21,643 nt of DNA. It comes from Planctomycetota bacterium. Its GTDB lineage: Bacteria > Planctomycetota > Planctomycetia > Pirellulales > Lacipirellulaceae. Where the stretch lies: the NCBI GenBank assembly GCA_013151315.1, contig JAADIN010000198.1, positions 1 to 21,643 of the forward strand, in the 5' to 3' direction. Position 1 is the stretch's first letter; each line of letters starts with the position of its first letter. The position numbers and the translations under genes are program-made. Of the stretch, positions 6,776 through 14,405 are shown in pieces. The notes beneath the pieces were generated by a model. The model was not told the origin of the DNA. It saw only the letters and a program-made list of their open reading frames with translations, and ran no database searches.

Positions 6776-9131
6776 ATGACTACAACAATACAACGTCCAG
6801 ATAATGAGGCGGCTGCGAGTCCTGACGATTCGGCAACCGCAAGTTCGCATTTCATCGCGGAAAAATCTGCGTCGCGGCTAACGGCGGCAGTGGCGATCGG
6901 TCTTGCCCTGTTTGGGTCAGGTGCCGCAGGGCTCATGAACCAAGTCATTTGGCAACGGTCGCTGAAGGTCTGGCTCGGTGGCAGCGAATCGATTTGCTCG
7001 ATGGTCGTGGTGCTCGTCTTCATGGCCGGACTGGGACTCGGTTCCCTTGCCATGAGCAAGCGTGCCCGCAAACTAAGAAGTCCCTTGTGGACGTTTGGCT
7101 GGATTGAAGCGGCATTGGTAGCGGTAAACATCGGTATCTGCTTCCTCCTTTCGGCCGACATTTCTCATTCGGTATTTGCCGTCGCCAAGGTAGCCGTTGC
7201 CGCGGGAGTGCCCCTGCTGTTGCTCTACGGCCTAGCCGCGACGGTAATACTGGCGATTCCCTGTTTGCTCATGGGCATGACGATGCCGCTCGCGGCCGAA
7301 ACATGCCAGCGCGACCTGGGTATTCAAAATTCGCGCGTGATCGGCTTGCTGCTGTTCGTCAACACACTGGGCAGCGTGCTGGGCACGATTTTTTCTAGCG
7401 GGACAATGCTCCCGATTCTCGGCCAATCGAAAAGCTTGTTGCTCGCGGCGGGACTCAATGGGCTCGCGGCAATACTGCTGTTTGCCCTCTACCGGTTCCG
7501 CCGTCAGAGCCTCCCCACCCCATGCCCACGGATTCAGGCCGAGACAACCAACCCAAGAGGCTGGCGGCCCAATTTTGAAGAAAAACTGGCGTTGGGACTC
7601 GGGTTTTGTTCGCTCGGATACGAGATGTATCTGTTTCGACTGATTCCGCTTCGACACGAGCCGTTGCCATTTACGTTTGCCGCGGTACTCGCAGGATTTT
7701 TGGATTTTTGCTGTTTTGGAGCGTAGGAGCCGCGCTAAGCTCGCGACGACGCACCCTGTCGCTCTCGCTCGGCTTGCGACTCTGCGCTTTGACCTGCGTC
7801 GCGTCGATCCCCATGTTTGTTTTCGACCAAACGATGGCAATCCAAAACACCGCGACCCTGGTGCAGTTTGTATTGGCCAAAACGCCCTACTTTATTCCTT
7901 GCCTCCTGTTTGGCTACCTGTTTGGGCAAGTTTCACAGCAGGCGGCCAAGTCGTGGGGCGAAGACATCGGCCGACTTTACGCATGGAACACGCTGGGCGC
8001 GTGCCTGGGCATTTTCCTGACGACTTTCATCGGCTACGAGATGCCGTTTTTTGCCATGCCGCTAGTACTGGCCCTGCTGCTTTTTGCAATGCAAGAATAC
8101 ACATTAACCCAAGCGACACGTGGCACAGAGACTTTCAGCAACAGCAGACGACGTTGGACACTTCCTCTGACCGCAGCGCTGGCTACGGTCGTCGGTTGTC
8201 TCACGCTCGACTTGTCTCAATTGATCCCCGAACAACGGATGTATTCGGGGCGAGACGGAGTGATTATGATCCACGACAATGGCAATTTGGTCTGGGATGG
8301 CCTCTGGCACTCAAAACTCTCGCAAGACGAGACGACGACCACATCGGCACGAATAACTGGTCGGTCGCCGTTTGTCCCGTTTTTTGCCACCCCACCGGTG
8401 AAATCGAAGACGTTTGCGTCATTGGCATGGGCACTGGCATCACGGCAGGCACGCTCGCCAAGCTTTCCGCCATAAAGCAAATTGACGGATACGAAATTAG
8501 TACCGTCCTGAAACAAGTTTATCGCGACTATTCCGCAGGTACGCTCGACCTAACGAATAACAGAAAAATCAATCTCATCTGGCAGGATGCCCGAACCGGT
8601 TTATCTCTGAACAACAAGCAATACGACCTGATCCAAACCCAGCCGCTCTATCTCAAACAAGCCGGCAGTTCGCTGCTCAATTCGCTTGAGTTCTTCCAAC
8701 TCGTAAAGCGACGACTAAAACCGGGCGGCGTATTTTGCCTCTATTCCAACGGCACTGCGGAGCAAGCCTTTACGGTCCGAGAAACGGCCGACCAGGTTTT
8801 TCCATACCGGGTCTCGTTTTTCGAGGGCTATCTTGTTGTGTTGTCGAACGACCCGATCGAGATCGACGAGCAGATGCTGTCCAATCAGCTTGCTTCTGAC
8901 GATCCCCTGTGGAGCGAAATTTCCAAATTCCCACCCACTTCGACCGGCAAGAAAATCATGGCGCTGCTCGACTCTCCAAAGCTACAAGCTGGAGTGGGAA
9001 CCTTAATTATTACGGACGACCATCCCCTGGTTGAATATCCCCAGATGCTTAGGCAGCGCGTGAGGCAAACGCAGAGCAAGTTGCTGTTGCCGACGCCAAA
9101 GGCCGTGCTCACGCCGGTCGCCATGCCGTAA
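6776..9131 (+). CDS. Fused membrane/spermidine-synthase-like protein, frameshifted twice as assembled
   Basis: Three successive reading frames join into one protein of about 785 residues. Frame A (from ATG 6776) encodes an N-terminal multi-span membrane region starting LFGSGAAGLMNQVIWQRSLKVWLGG. Frame B (from about 7697) continues with GFLLFWSVGAAL, more membrane spans and RLYAWNTLGACLGIFL. Frame C (from about 8330 to the stop at 9131) has the Rossmann motif VCVIGMGTGITAGTLAKL, QDARTGL and LEFFQLVKRRLKPGGVFCLYSN. This is the fused MFS/spermidine-synthase-like family. The usual acidic residue after YDLI is replaced by IQTQP, so polyamine synthesis is not assured. The first break fits one lost T in a T5 run (7697-7701), the second one lost base in GAC repeats (8326-8339). 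Both could be assembly errors or recent inactivation. A TTG at 6701 is an alternative start. Confidence 0.8.
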
Positions 9132-9201
9132 TCCCTAGTGCAACAAGCCTCGCAACGAATCTTGCAGAAAAAAGGCGTACTCCACTGGAGAGTGAAAATC
9201 C

Positions 9202-10104
9202 ATGAGTCGAGACACCGGACTAAAGCTGGCCATCATGAGCATCACCGCAATACTTGCGGTGGGTCTTTTGGCCACCAAGGGGATGTCGTTCTCGGTCCGT
9301 GAATTGGCGGGCCCACTCGGAGTGTTGGGATCGCTGGGGCCGTGCGCTGTCTTCTACCATCGACGCCAAACGCCGCAATTCGTGATGACCTTGCTGGCCC
9401 TCATTCAGTTCATGGTTTTTACCTCCTGCTTTACCGTCGCTATGTACGGCGTCGCTGCACTGGGCGCTCCGCTCGCCGACGAACTGTTGGCATCTGTCGA
9501 CCAAGCGATGGGGCTGCACGTCCCTGCGATCGTGCAATGGGCCAACGAACATCCTCAGATCAATCGATGGCTGATGCTGGCATACCACTCGGTCACCCCG
9601 CAAACCTTGATCGTTGTCTTGATACTGGGGTTTCTCAACCAGCGCCGTCCGCTCGAAGCGTTCGTACTGCGATACATGATCTGCCTCATGATCACGCTCC
9701 TGTTTTTTGCCCTGGTCCCCGCCGAATGTCCCTTTACGCATTACGGATTTGCACCCAGTCCGCACCAGGCGCACTATCTGGAGCATCTGCAAGGAGTCCG
9801 CAGCGGCGAGCGAACCATCGTGTCTCTCACCGACAGCGAAGGATTGGTCACATTCCCATCGTTCCACACGTCCTACGCAATCCTGCTGACGGCCGCCTTC
9901 TGGCGTCGTTGGCGACTGTTTGTTCCCTTTGCCATCGTGAATAGCGCCGTTGTTGCGGCCACGCTCACCAGCGGCTGGCACTACGGCATCGACATCCTGG
10001 GCGGCATCGCCGCCGCCATCGCCGCGATCCTCATCGCCAATCGCTTGCAGCGCTGGCTGTATGCTGAGAGCCCCACGACTTCCGCAGTTGCCGAAACCGC
10101 GTAG
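9202..10104 (+). CDS. PAP2-superfamily membrane phosphatase (inositolphosphotransferase-like)
   Basis: A 300-residue membrane protein with about six hydrophobic segments. The C-terminal half has the PAP2/Aur1-like signatures: FPSFHTSYAILL with H222, and SGWHYGIDILGG with H260 and D264, the residues expected for the phospho-histidine and its charge relay. The conserved layout fits lipid phosphatases or phosphotransferases acting at the membrane; the substrate cannot be told from sequence. The start ATG is preceded by GGAGAG about 9 nt upstream, a good ribosome-binding site. It begins 70 nt after the frameshifted membrane gene on the same strand and could be cotranscribed with it. It is followed by a tRNA gene on the other strand. 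Confidence 0.85.
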   Translation: MSRDTGLKLAIMSITAILAVGLLATKGMSFSVRELAGPLGVLGSLGPCAVFYHRRQTPQFVMTLLALIQFMVFTSCFTVAMYGVAALGAPLADELLASVDQAMGLHVPAIVQWANEHPQINRWLMLAYHSVTPQTLIVVLILGFLNQRRPLEAFVLRYMICLMITLLFFALVPAECPFTHYGFAPSPHQAHYLEHLQGVRSGERTIVSLTDSEGLVTFPSFHTSYAILLTAAFWRRWRLFVPFAIVNSAVVAATLTSGWHYGIDILGGIAAAIAAILIANRLQRWLYAESPTTSAVAETA

Positions 10105-10156
10105 GCGGAGAGGGTAGGGCATCTCCCAAGAAGAGAGGGGTCGAAAAAGAAAAAAG

Positions 10157-10229
10157 TGGAGGATACCGGGCTCGAACCGGTGACCTTTTGGCTGCCAGCC
10201 AAACGCTCTCCCAACTGAGCTAATCCCCC
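10157..10229 (-). tRNA. tRNA-Ala, anticodon GGC
   Basis: The 73-nt minus-strand sequence folds as a cloverleaf. The acceptor arm is GGGGGAU with AUCCUCC and contains the G3-U70 pair that is the hallmark of alanine tRNAs. The anticodon stem UUUGG/CCAAA encloses CUGGCAG with anticodon GGC, and the T arm ACCGG-UUCGAGC-CCGGU is canonical. The discriminator is A73, and CCA is not encoded. A T-rich stretch follows the 3' end (10155-10141) and may terminate transcription. It reads codon GCC. Confidence 0.97.
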
Positions 10230-10371
10230 GTACTTGGAAATCTGCCACCCACCGACCCCCATTCCCCCTCCCAAAAAAAGGTGAGGCTGAAGGTAGAGGC
10301 TGGCCAATCGTGCAACAAGCTGGCAAACTATCAGCCTCAACCCGAGCTGTCAATGTTGCCCCGATCTGTCC

Positions 10372-11430
10372 ATGCCCCATCTTACCAAAAAGAAAAGGCT
10401 CCTCTTCGTCACGATCAAGCTCCTCCTTGCGGTGACAATCCTTGGATTTTTGATAGCGCGCATCCAAGCCCACGATGGCTTTGAGAGACTGCTCAACGAG
10501 CCCAAACATTGGCCCTCGCTGCTGCTAGCTCAGGGGCTAGTCCTGGTCGGTTTCTCGCTCAGCTTTGTGCGATGGTACTTGCTAATTCGAGGTCTGGGAC
10601 TCCCCTTCGAATTGCGAGATGCCTTTCGCCTCGGCTCGTTGGGGTACATGCTCAATCAGGTCTCGCCGGGCAGCGTGGGCGGCGATCTACTGAAAGCCGT
10701 TTTTATTGCCAAAGAACATCCGGAAAAGAAGACCGAAGCCGTAGCAAGCGTCTTACTCGATCGGGTGATTGGTCTCTATGCGATTTTGCTGGTCGCGAGC
10801 GTGGGCCTAATCCTGGTCGGGCAAGCGGCCCCGATTGGTCAAACAACCCCGATTGGTCAAACAACACAGCCCCATGCCATTTTCAGTACCATGCAAACCA
10901 TCGTATGGACCGCCACGGCAATAGGGACCGTGGGGCTGATGCTCGCCTTGAGCCCCGCTGCCACCGGAAATCGTGTCCGCCTGCTGACCGATCACATTCC
11001 CGTGGTGGGCCACTTCTTGATCCGCTTGCTCGAGACCGTCGCCGTGTACCGCAGCCGGCGTCGCTATCTTGCCGGCGCGCTGAGCCTCGCTTTGATCACC
11101 CACAATCTCGTCATCGTCGCTTTCTGGTTCATTTGCCGAGCGCTGCCAGTCTACGATCCTTTGTTAATTGAAAATGCCTCAATCGTTCCCCTCGGGCTAG
11201 CCATTAGTGCCATTCCTCTCACGCCAGGGGGGTTGGGAACTCTCGAAGCGGGCTTCGAATTTCTTTATACGACGATCGGAGCAGCCGAGGGCGATGGCAC
11301 CATCGTCGCGCTGACTTATCGTGCGATGACCTACGGAGTCGCAAGCATCGGCGCATGCTATTACCTCACGGCGAGAAAAAGCGTCGACCGCCTGATCCAC
11401 GAGGCAGAGGCCCTTGCCGAAAACGAATGA
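10372..11430 (+). CDS. Lysylphosphatidylglycerol synthase TM-region family membrane protein (UPF0104-like)
   Basis: A 352-residue polytopic membrane protein with the family hallmarks VRWYLLIRGLGLPFELRDAFRLGSLGYMLNQVSPGSVGGDLLKA (residues ~66-109), DRVIGLYAILL (130-140) and PLTPGGLGTLEAGF (near residue 285). Members resemble the transmembrane half of MprF but lack the aminoacyl-transfer domain, so a lipid-linked transport or flippase-like role is only inferred. A duplicated stretch encodes PIGQTT twice (154-165) in a loop between spans. There is no clear Shine-Dalgarno sequence before the start. It follows the PAP2 gene on the same strand with a tRNA between them, and a joint role in envelope lipid metabolism is plausible but unproven. 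Confidence 0.86.
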   Translation: MPHLTKKKRLLFVTIKLLLAVTILGFLIARIQAHDGFERLLNEPKHWPSLLLAQGLVLVGFSLSFVRWYLLIRGLGLPFELRDAFRLGSLGYMLNQVSPGSVGGDLLKAVFIAKEHPEKKTEAVASVLLDRVIGLYAILLVASVGLILVGQAAPIGQTTPIGQTTQPHAIFSTMQTIVWTATAIGTVGLMLALSPAATGNRVRLLTDHIPVVGHFLIRLLETVAVYRSRRRYLAGALSLALITHNLVIVAFWFICRALPVYDPLLIENASIVPLGLAISAIPLTPGGLGTLEAGFEFLYTTIGAAEGDGTIVALTYRAMTYGVASIGACYYLTARKSVDRLIHEAEALAENE

Positions 11431-11616
11431 CAAATTCACGAGAGCATATCTCCCATGCGCATTCCGCAGCGAGCCGGCTCGTCCCCGAGCCCGAATGCCA
11501 CAAACGGCTCACTTGATCAGAACTCGCAAAAGAGAGTTGCACTCTAGCCCAAAGTGAAAAACTGACTCCCCCTGAATTTGCATTCAGGTTGGTAGACGCA
11601 ATCCGTATTCAGTGGG

Positions 11617-11622
11617 TAGAAT
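11617..11622 (+). promoter_or_regulatory. Possible -10 element of rnpB
   Basis: TAGAAT, one mismatch from TATAAT, lies 13 nt before the predicted 5' end of RNase P RNA. No convincing -35 box sits at the standard distance, so this is tentative. The rest of 11431-11635 shows nothing recognisable. Confidence 0.35.
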
Positions 11623-11635
11623 TGAGGATACAGTT

Positions 11636-12091
11636 CCTGGAGAGGATCGGACGGTCGCCGGTTCGCCTTAGGCGGACGGGAGGAAAGTCCGGGCACCGCA
11701 GGGCAGGGTGGTGGGTAACGTCCACCGGCCGTGAGGTTAGGGAAAGTGCCACAGAAAATAAACCGCCGATGGGGGTTGTTAGTTTTAAGGAGTTAGGAAT
11801 TGGGTGTTAGTAAAAAGTTGTCGCGCAGCGCCTTCTTCCCTAACGCCTAACGACTTAAAACTAACAACCCCACAGGTAAGGGTGAAATGGTGCGGTAAGA
11901 GCGCACCAGCAGGCGAGGTGACTCGCTTGGCTTGGTAAACCCCACTCGGTGCAAGGCCAAACAGAGGGCAGAGTCGGCTCGGCTCGTTACGACTCTCGGG
12001 TAGGCTGGTCAGGCAACTGACGTCCTAGAGGAATGATCGTCGAAGCGTCGCAAGACGCTGAACAAGACCCGGCTTACAGATCCTCTCCAGG
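11636..12091 (+). ncRNA. rnpB: RNase P RNA (bacterial type A) with an extended P12
   Basis: The catalytic RNA of RNase P, which matures tRNA 5' ends. The ends pair as P1 (11636-11648 with 12079-12091, 13 bp). The conserved core is unmistakable: GAGGAAAGTCCGGGC (11680-11694), CAGGGCAGGGTG, AAACCGCCGATGG, ACAGGTAAGGGTGAAA, GGTGCGGTAAGAGCGCACC, GGTAAACCCCAC, GCAAGGCCAAA, AGAGGAATGATCGTC and ACAAGACCCGGCTTA. Length is 456 nt, against about 377 in E. coli. The excess is mostly at P12, where 11772-11871 forms a ~100-nt hairpin with perfect 18-bp outer arms. A T6 run at 12094-12099 just after P1 may terminate transcription. Confidence 0.97.
11772..11871 (+). repeat. Hairpin insertion in the P12 region of rnpB
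   Basis: Perfect 18-bp arms (11772-11789 and 11854-11871) surround inner partial repeats of GTTAGG / CTAAC and a GC-rich loop (TCGCGCAGCGCC). The insertion sits where E. coli has a short P12 hairpin, between GCCGATGG and CAGGTAAGG. Its A/T-rich, self-complementary make-up differs from the rest of the RNA and resembles an intergenic palindrome. Confidence 0.85.
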
Positions 12092-12203
12092 ACTTTTTTC
12101 TGCAGCCAGAAGGTACCGAGAAGGGTCACACCAGTGCCCGCTAGCTGTCGGTCTTTCGTGACCCATGTCGGTTCGACATGATCGCACAAGCAAGTCCGTA
12201 ACG

Positions 12204-12428
12204 TCACGGATCACTGGGCGGCGACGATTGATTGCCCACCGTTAATTCGCTCGGCTTCGCCGCTCCCGTGCATTGGATGGTTTGTTGCGTGGACTCAGCA
12301 ATTGGACGGCCAGACGCTAAAGCCCGCTTGCGAGCCGACTCGACATAGGCGTGAACGTCTCCGCCGTGTTCAGCGAGCAACGCATCACGAGTCGCATAGA
12401 TTTCTTCGAGAATTTCGTTATGAGCCAT
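12204..12428 (-). CDS. Small partner protein of a PIN toxin (putative antitoxin)
   Basis: A 74-residue protein starting MAHNEILEEIYATRDALLAEHGGDVHAYVESARKRALASG. The pattern of an acidic-hydrophobic helix, a short HG-D turn and a second basic helix is that of small proteins often encoded next to PIN proteins of this type. The residues after ~50 are polar and look disordered. Its ATG (12426-12428) overlaps the stop of the PIN gene (12418-12420) by 11 nt in another frame, which implies translational coupling. An antitoxin role is inferred from position only. A related protein is encoded at 14103-14264. Confidence 0.72.
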   Translation of the reverse strand: MAHNEILEEIYATRDALLAEHGGDVHAYVESARKRALASGRPIAESTQQTIQCTGAAKPSELTVGNQSSPPSDP

Positions 12429-12897
12429 CTTCTGGGTCTCCAAGGAATTCTGCGGGGGTGCAAAGCCGGGCAAACCCCATGTCGGCGAGCAGATCGTAAA
12501 CTCGCGGAAGAACATGTGCGTTTGCAATGTGTCGACAATTCTGAGTCAGTAGATATTGTACACCACCAATCACAGCAGAGGCTACATGCAATGCGTCCAA
12601 GCGTGCCCTTTCCGGCATCAACGCATGAGAAATGATCGCGTCAGCGACTGATTCCACGTCATTATTTGGAATTAGCAGCCGGACATCCCTCAATAGTTCC
12701 AAGCGACGAGCGGCGGCATCAGTATCGCCTCGCGACACTTCATCAATAACAAACTGCGATGTCACCAGTTCATAATTGGGAGCCTCATCCACTAGCCAGC
12801 GTTTCGCTTGGCTTTGAAGCACTGCAGTTACCGCATTGCTACTCGGCCAAGCAGATGCGTGGCTAACGATTGACGTTTCGATGTAAACGGATTTCAA
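12418..12897 (-). CDS. PIN-domain protein, VapC-like ribonuclease toxin candidate
   Basis: A 159-residue PIN-domain protein if started at the TTG at 12897, which has AAGG just upstream; an in-frame ATG at 12936 would add 13 residues without clear similarity. The first acidic site is YIETSIVSHASAWPS, where Glu replaces the usual Asp, as in a known PIN subfamily with YIET or YLET. Others are FVIDEVSRGD and RARLDALHVASAV, followed by YLLTQNCRHIANA and the C-terminal LCTPAEFLG signature. PIN proteins are Mg-dependent RNases, often type II toxins. The downstream overlapping gene is the likely partner. Toxicity itself is not shown by sequence. Confidence 0.82.
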   Translation of the reverse strand: MKSVYIETSIVSHASAWPSSNAVTAVLQSQAKRWLVDEAPNYELVTSQFVIDEVSRGDTDAAARRLELLRDVRLLIPNNDVESVADAIISHALMPERARLDALHVASAVIGGVQYLLTQNCRHIANAHVLPRVYDLLADMGFARLCTPAEFLGDPEDGS

Positions 12898-13009
12898 TAC
12901 CTTACAGCAACGACTGAGGTCACCGGGTCTCGGCAAATGACTTTGATTTCAAAAAGCAGCGCGACCCGCGACTCCGTGTGCATCGATTTGTTATGCAGAT
13001 GTATTTGAG

Positions 13010-13687
13010 CTACAGGTCATCAGAAGCAGTAATTGAGGTGCGTAGTTGATTGAATTGATCCAATGTCTCAAGGTTAACGTATCGTACCTGAACTGACGAC
13101 GGGTCTTCAATGTAGACCAAATTTAGATTGCCCAATGGCCGAACCCACGTGGTAATATTGATGTTGTCGAGTGGTGGCGTGTCCTCTGTGTCATCGTTCA
13201 GTGCAAGCATAAGCTCCGGAAGTAAGTCGGCCCATGTGTCGAGCGACTGATCCTTGAGGGTAAGCGTAATTGAAGCGAGGTAGCTATCAAGGAAAGTGTA
13301 TACGCCTGATTGGAGCGGAAAGCCGACAATTGTGAGACGGTCTCCGGTTGCACCGTATTGGACGAGACGGTCGGTATGCCTCATCCAATCCTCGAAGTCG
13401 TATGATTCGAGAGTGTTGTCGGGAACGTCAGCCGATAGGGCAAGCCTAAAGTCAGACCCTGACATATCATCGTGACGATGCAGGAAATCGGAGAGGGTCG
13501 TGCCGAGGAAGTCGCCCTTGTACGCGTAAGTCATGGCCTCGTCGAATTCTGCAGACAATGTCAACGGCAGGTCGTCAGGCTGAATAACGGAGCGCTGCTT
13601 ACATTTGGGGCAGATTGCGCGTCGATTGACCCATTCGTCGGGCGCTGACTTGGAGTAATCGCATGTGTCACAAACGAACGTTGCCAT
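13010..13687 (-). CDS. Hypothetical protein with an N-terminal zinc ribbon
   Basis: A 225-residue protein that I do not recognise. The N-terminus has CDTC (C6, C9) and CPKC (C26, C29), a CX2C-X16-CX2C arrangement that would bind one zinc. The remaining ~190 residues are soluble and acidic, without membrane spans or a signal peptide, and rich in Asp, Leu and Thr (for example DDTEDTPPLDNINITTW). Codon use is less GC-rich than in neighbouring genes, which together with the adjacent toxin genes and repeats suggests an accessory gene. An imperfect palindrome at 13724-13781 lies directly upstream. The start is the ATG that keeps the first CxxC pair intact; no strong ribosome-binding site is seen. 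Confidence 0.65.
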   Translation of the reverse strand: MATFVCDTCDYSKSAPDEWVNRRAICPKCKQRSVIQPDDLPLTLSAEFDEAMTYAYKGDFLGTTLSDFLHRHDDMSGSDFRLALSADVPDNTLESYDFEDWMRHTDRLVQYGATGDRLTIVGFPLQSGVYTFLDSYLASITLTLKDQSLDTWADLLPELMLALNDDTEDTPPLDNINITTWVRPLGNLNLVYIEDPSSVQVRYVNLETLDQFNQLRTSITASDDL

Positions 13688-13723
13688 TTCTGTGCCATTG
13701 TCTTTGCTGCATAACTTGTGATT

Positions 13724-13781
13724 ACTTGGAAATTTCCCAAATAAACCAAACCCAATCGACTTATTTGGGGAAATTCCAACT
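13724..13781. repeat. Imperfect palindrome upstream of the zinc-ribbon gene
   Basis: The arms 13724-13743 (ACTTGGAAATTTCCCAAATA) and 13762-13781 (TATTTGGGGAAATTCCAACT) are near-perfect reverse complements allowing two single-base bulges, around an 18-nt loop. It lies 37 nt before the start at 13687, so it could be an operator, an RNA leader hairpin or another dispersed palindrome. Confidence 0.65.
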
Positions 13782-13902
13782 TAACCCTCGACGCTGAATA
13801 GGTATCTATCAGCACACTATTCCCATCGCCTTGCCTGAGGGCGTAAACGTGTCAGCAGTGTACCGTAACATGGGCGACGGAGCAAATTTTGCCAAGCCGC
13901 CG

Positions 13903-14066
13903 CCAGGAGGATTGCAAAGTCTATTTCTTGAACCGCCAAGTGCGCCAAGAGCGCCAAGGAAAAAAGAAATTTGCTTAAAAACAGCTGTTTTCTTGCAGCT
14001 CGTGCTCGTTCCTTGGCGATCTTGGCGTCCTTGGCGGTTCAAGAAATAGACTTTGCAGTTCGCCTG
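13903..14066. repeat. ~150-bp palindromic element, copy 2 (inverted relative to copy 1)
   Basis: Its reverse complement aligns along nearly its whole length with 6417-6570. The outer arms GCAAAGTCTATTTCTTGAA and TTCAAGAAATAGACTTTGC are intact here, whereas in copy 1 the left outer arm is degenerate. Copy 2 also has a short extra duplication near CGAGCACGAGC. It occupies most of the gene-free gap 13688-14102. Confidence 0.9.
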
Positions 14067-14102
14067 AGGCCGCCGCGACTCTTGGATCGAGTGAGGAAAG
14101 TG

Positions 14103-14264
14103 TTACGCACGGAACACCGACATAATGCTCCCTTTCGTTCGCTCCCGTGTTTTTCCGGCAATCAACGAGACATCAAAGTCACATTCTGCCGCAAGTGCTT
14201 CTTTGATCCGGCGAACTTCCACAATCACTTCGTCTCGCGCGTCCGGTTGATCGACAGTTGCCAT
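14103..14264 (-). CDS. Small PIN-partner protein, orphan copy
   Basis: A 53-residue protein starting MATVDQPDARDEVIVEVRRIKEALAAECDFDVSLIAG and ending at TAA 14103-14105. The DEVIVEVRRIKEALAAE-DFD pattern matches the DEILEEIYATRDALLAEHGGD pattern of the protein at 12204-12428, so the two look like members of one family. A GGGAGA site lies about 9 nt before the ATG. Just upstream (3 nt from stop to start) is a truncated PIN C-terminus, so the original two-gene order is preserved but the toxin is lost. Its C-terminus is shorter than that of the intact-locus copy. Confidence 0.62.
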   Translation of the reverse strand: MATVDQPDARDEVIVEVRRIKEALAAECDFDVSLIAGKTRERTKGSIMSVFRA

Positions 14265-14267
14265 GGT

Positions 14268-14366
14268 CTATTCTCCCAAAAGTTCTTCGGGAGTGCATGC
14301 CGCTGGAAGCTGGAAACCAGACTTTTTCACCAGACGCTCAAAAGGTCTCGCAAGACAGAGACCGTC
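14268..14366 (-). pseudogene. C-terminal remnant of a PIN-domain protein
   Basis: An open segment ending at TAG 14268-14270 encodes ARPFERLVKKSGFQLPAACTPEELLGE. This resembles the C-terminus of this PIN subfamily (compare MGFARLCTPAEFLGD of the protein at 12418-12897). No PIN active-site region precedes it, because topA ends at 14406, only 40 nt further upstream. It reads as a 3' fragment left after deletion of the toxin body. Confidence 0.55.
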
Positions 14367-14405
14367 TTGCTCATGGAAATACCAAGGCGCTGAATTTAGG
14401 AGCCG

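Noticed and set aside
7677..8330. Two or three separate genes in place of the fused membrane/spermidine-synthase gene
   Set aside because: Each piece alone is an incomplete domain, and the homologous protein reads continuously across the three frames with only short switches.
10157..10229. Integrated element at the tRNA-Ala gene
   Set aside because: I found no integrase gene and no repeated tRNA 3' end nearby.
9220..10509. Long open frame on the minus strand (about 430 codons)
   Set aside because: It lies opposite the PAP2 gene and runs through the tRNA gene. The product is low in hydrophobic order, rich in Gln/Arg/Asp and shows no domain; it is a shadow of the real gene.
12025..12207. Small open frame overlapping the 3' end of rnpB
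   Set aside because: It overlaps a structured RNA and has no ribosome-binding site or recognisable product.
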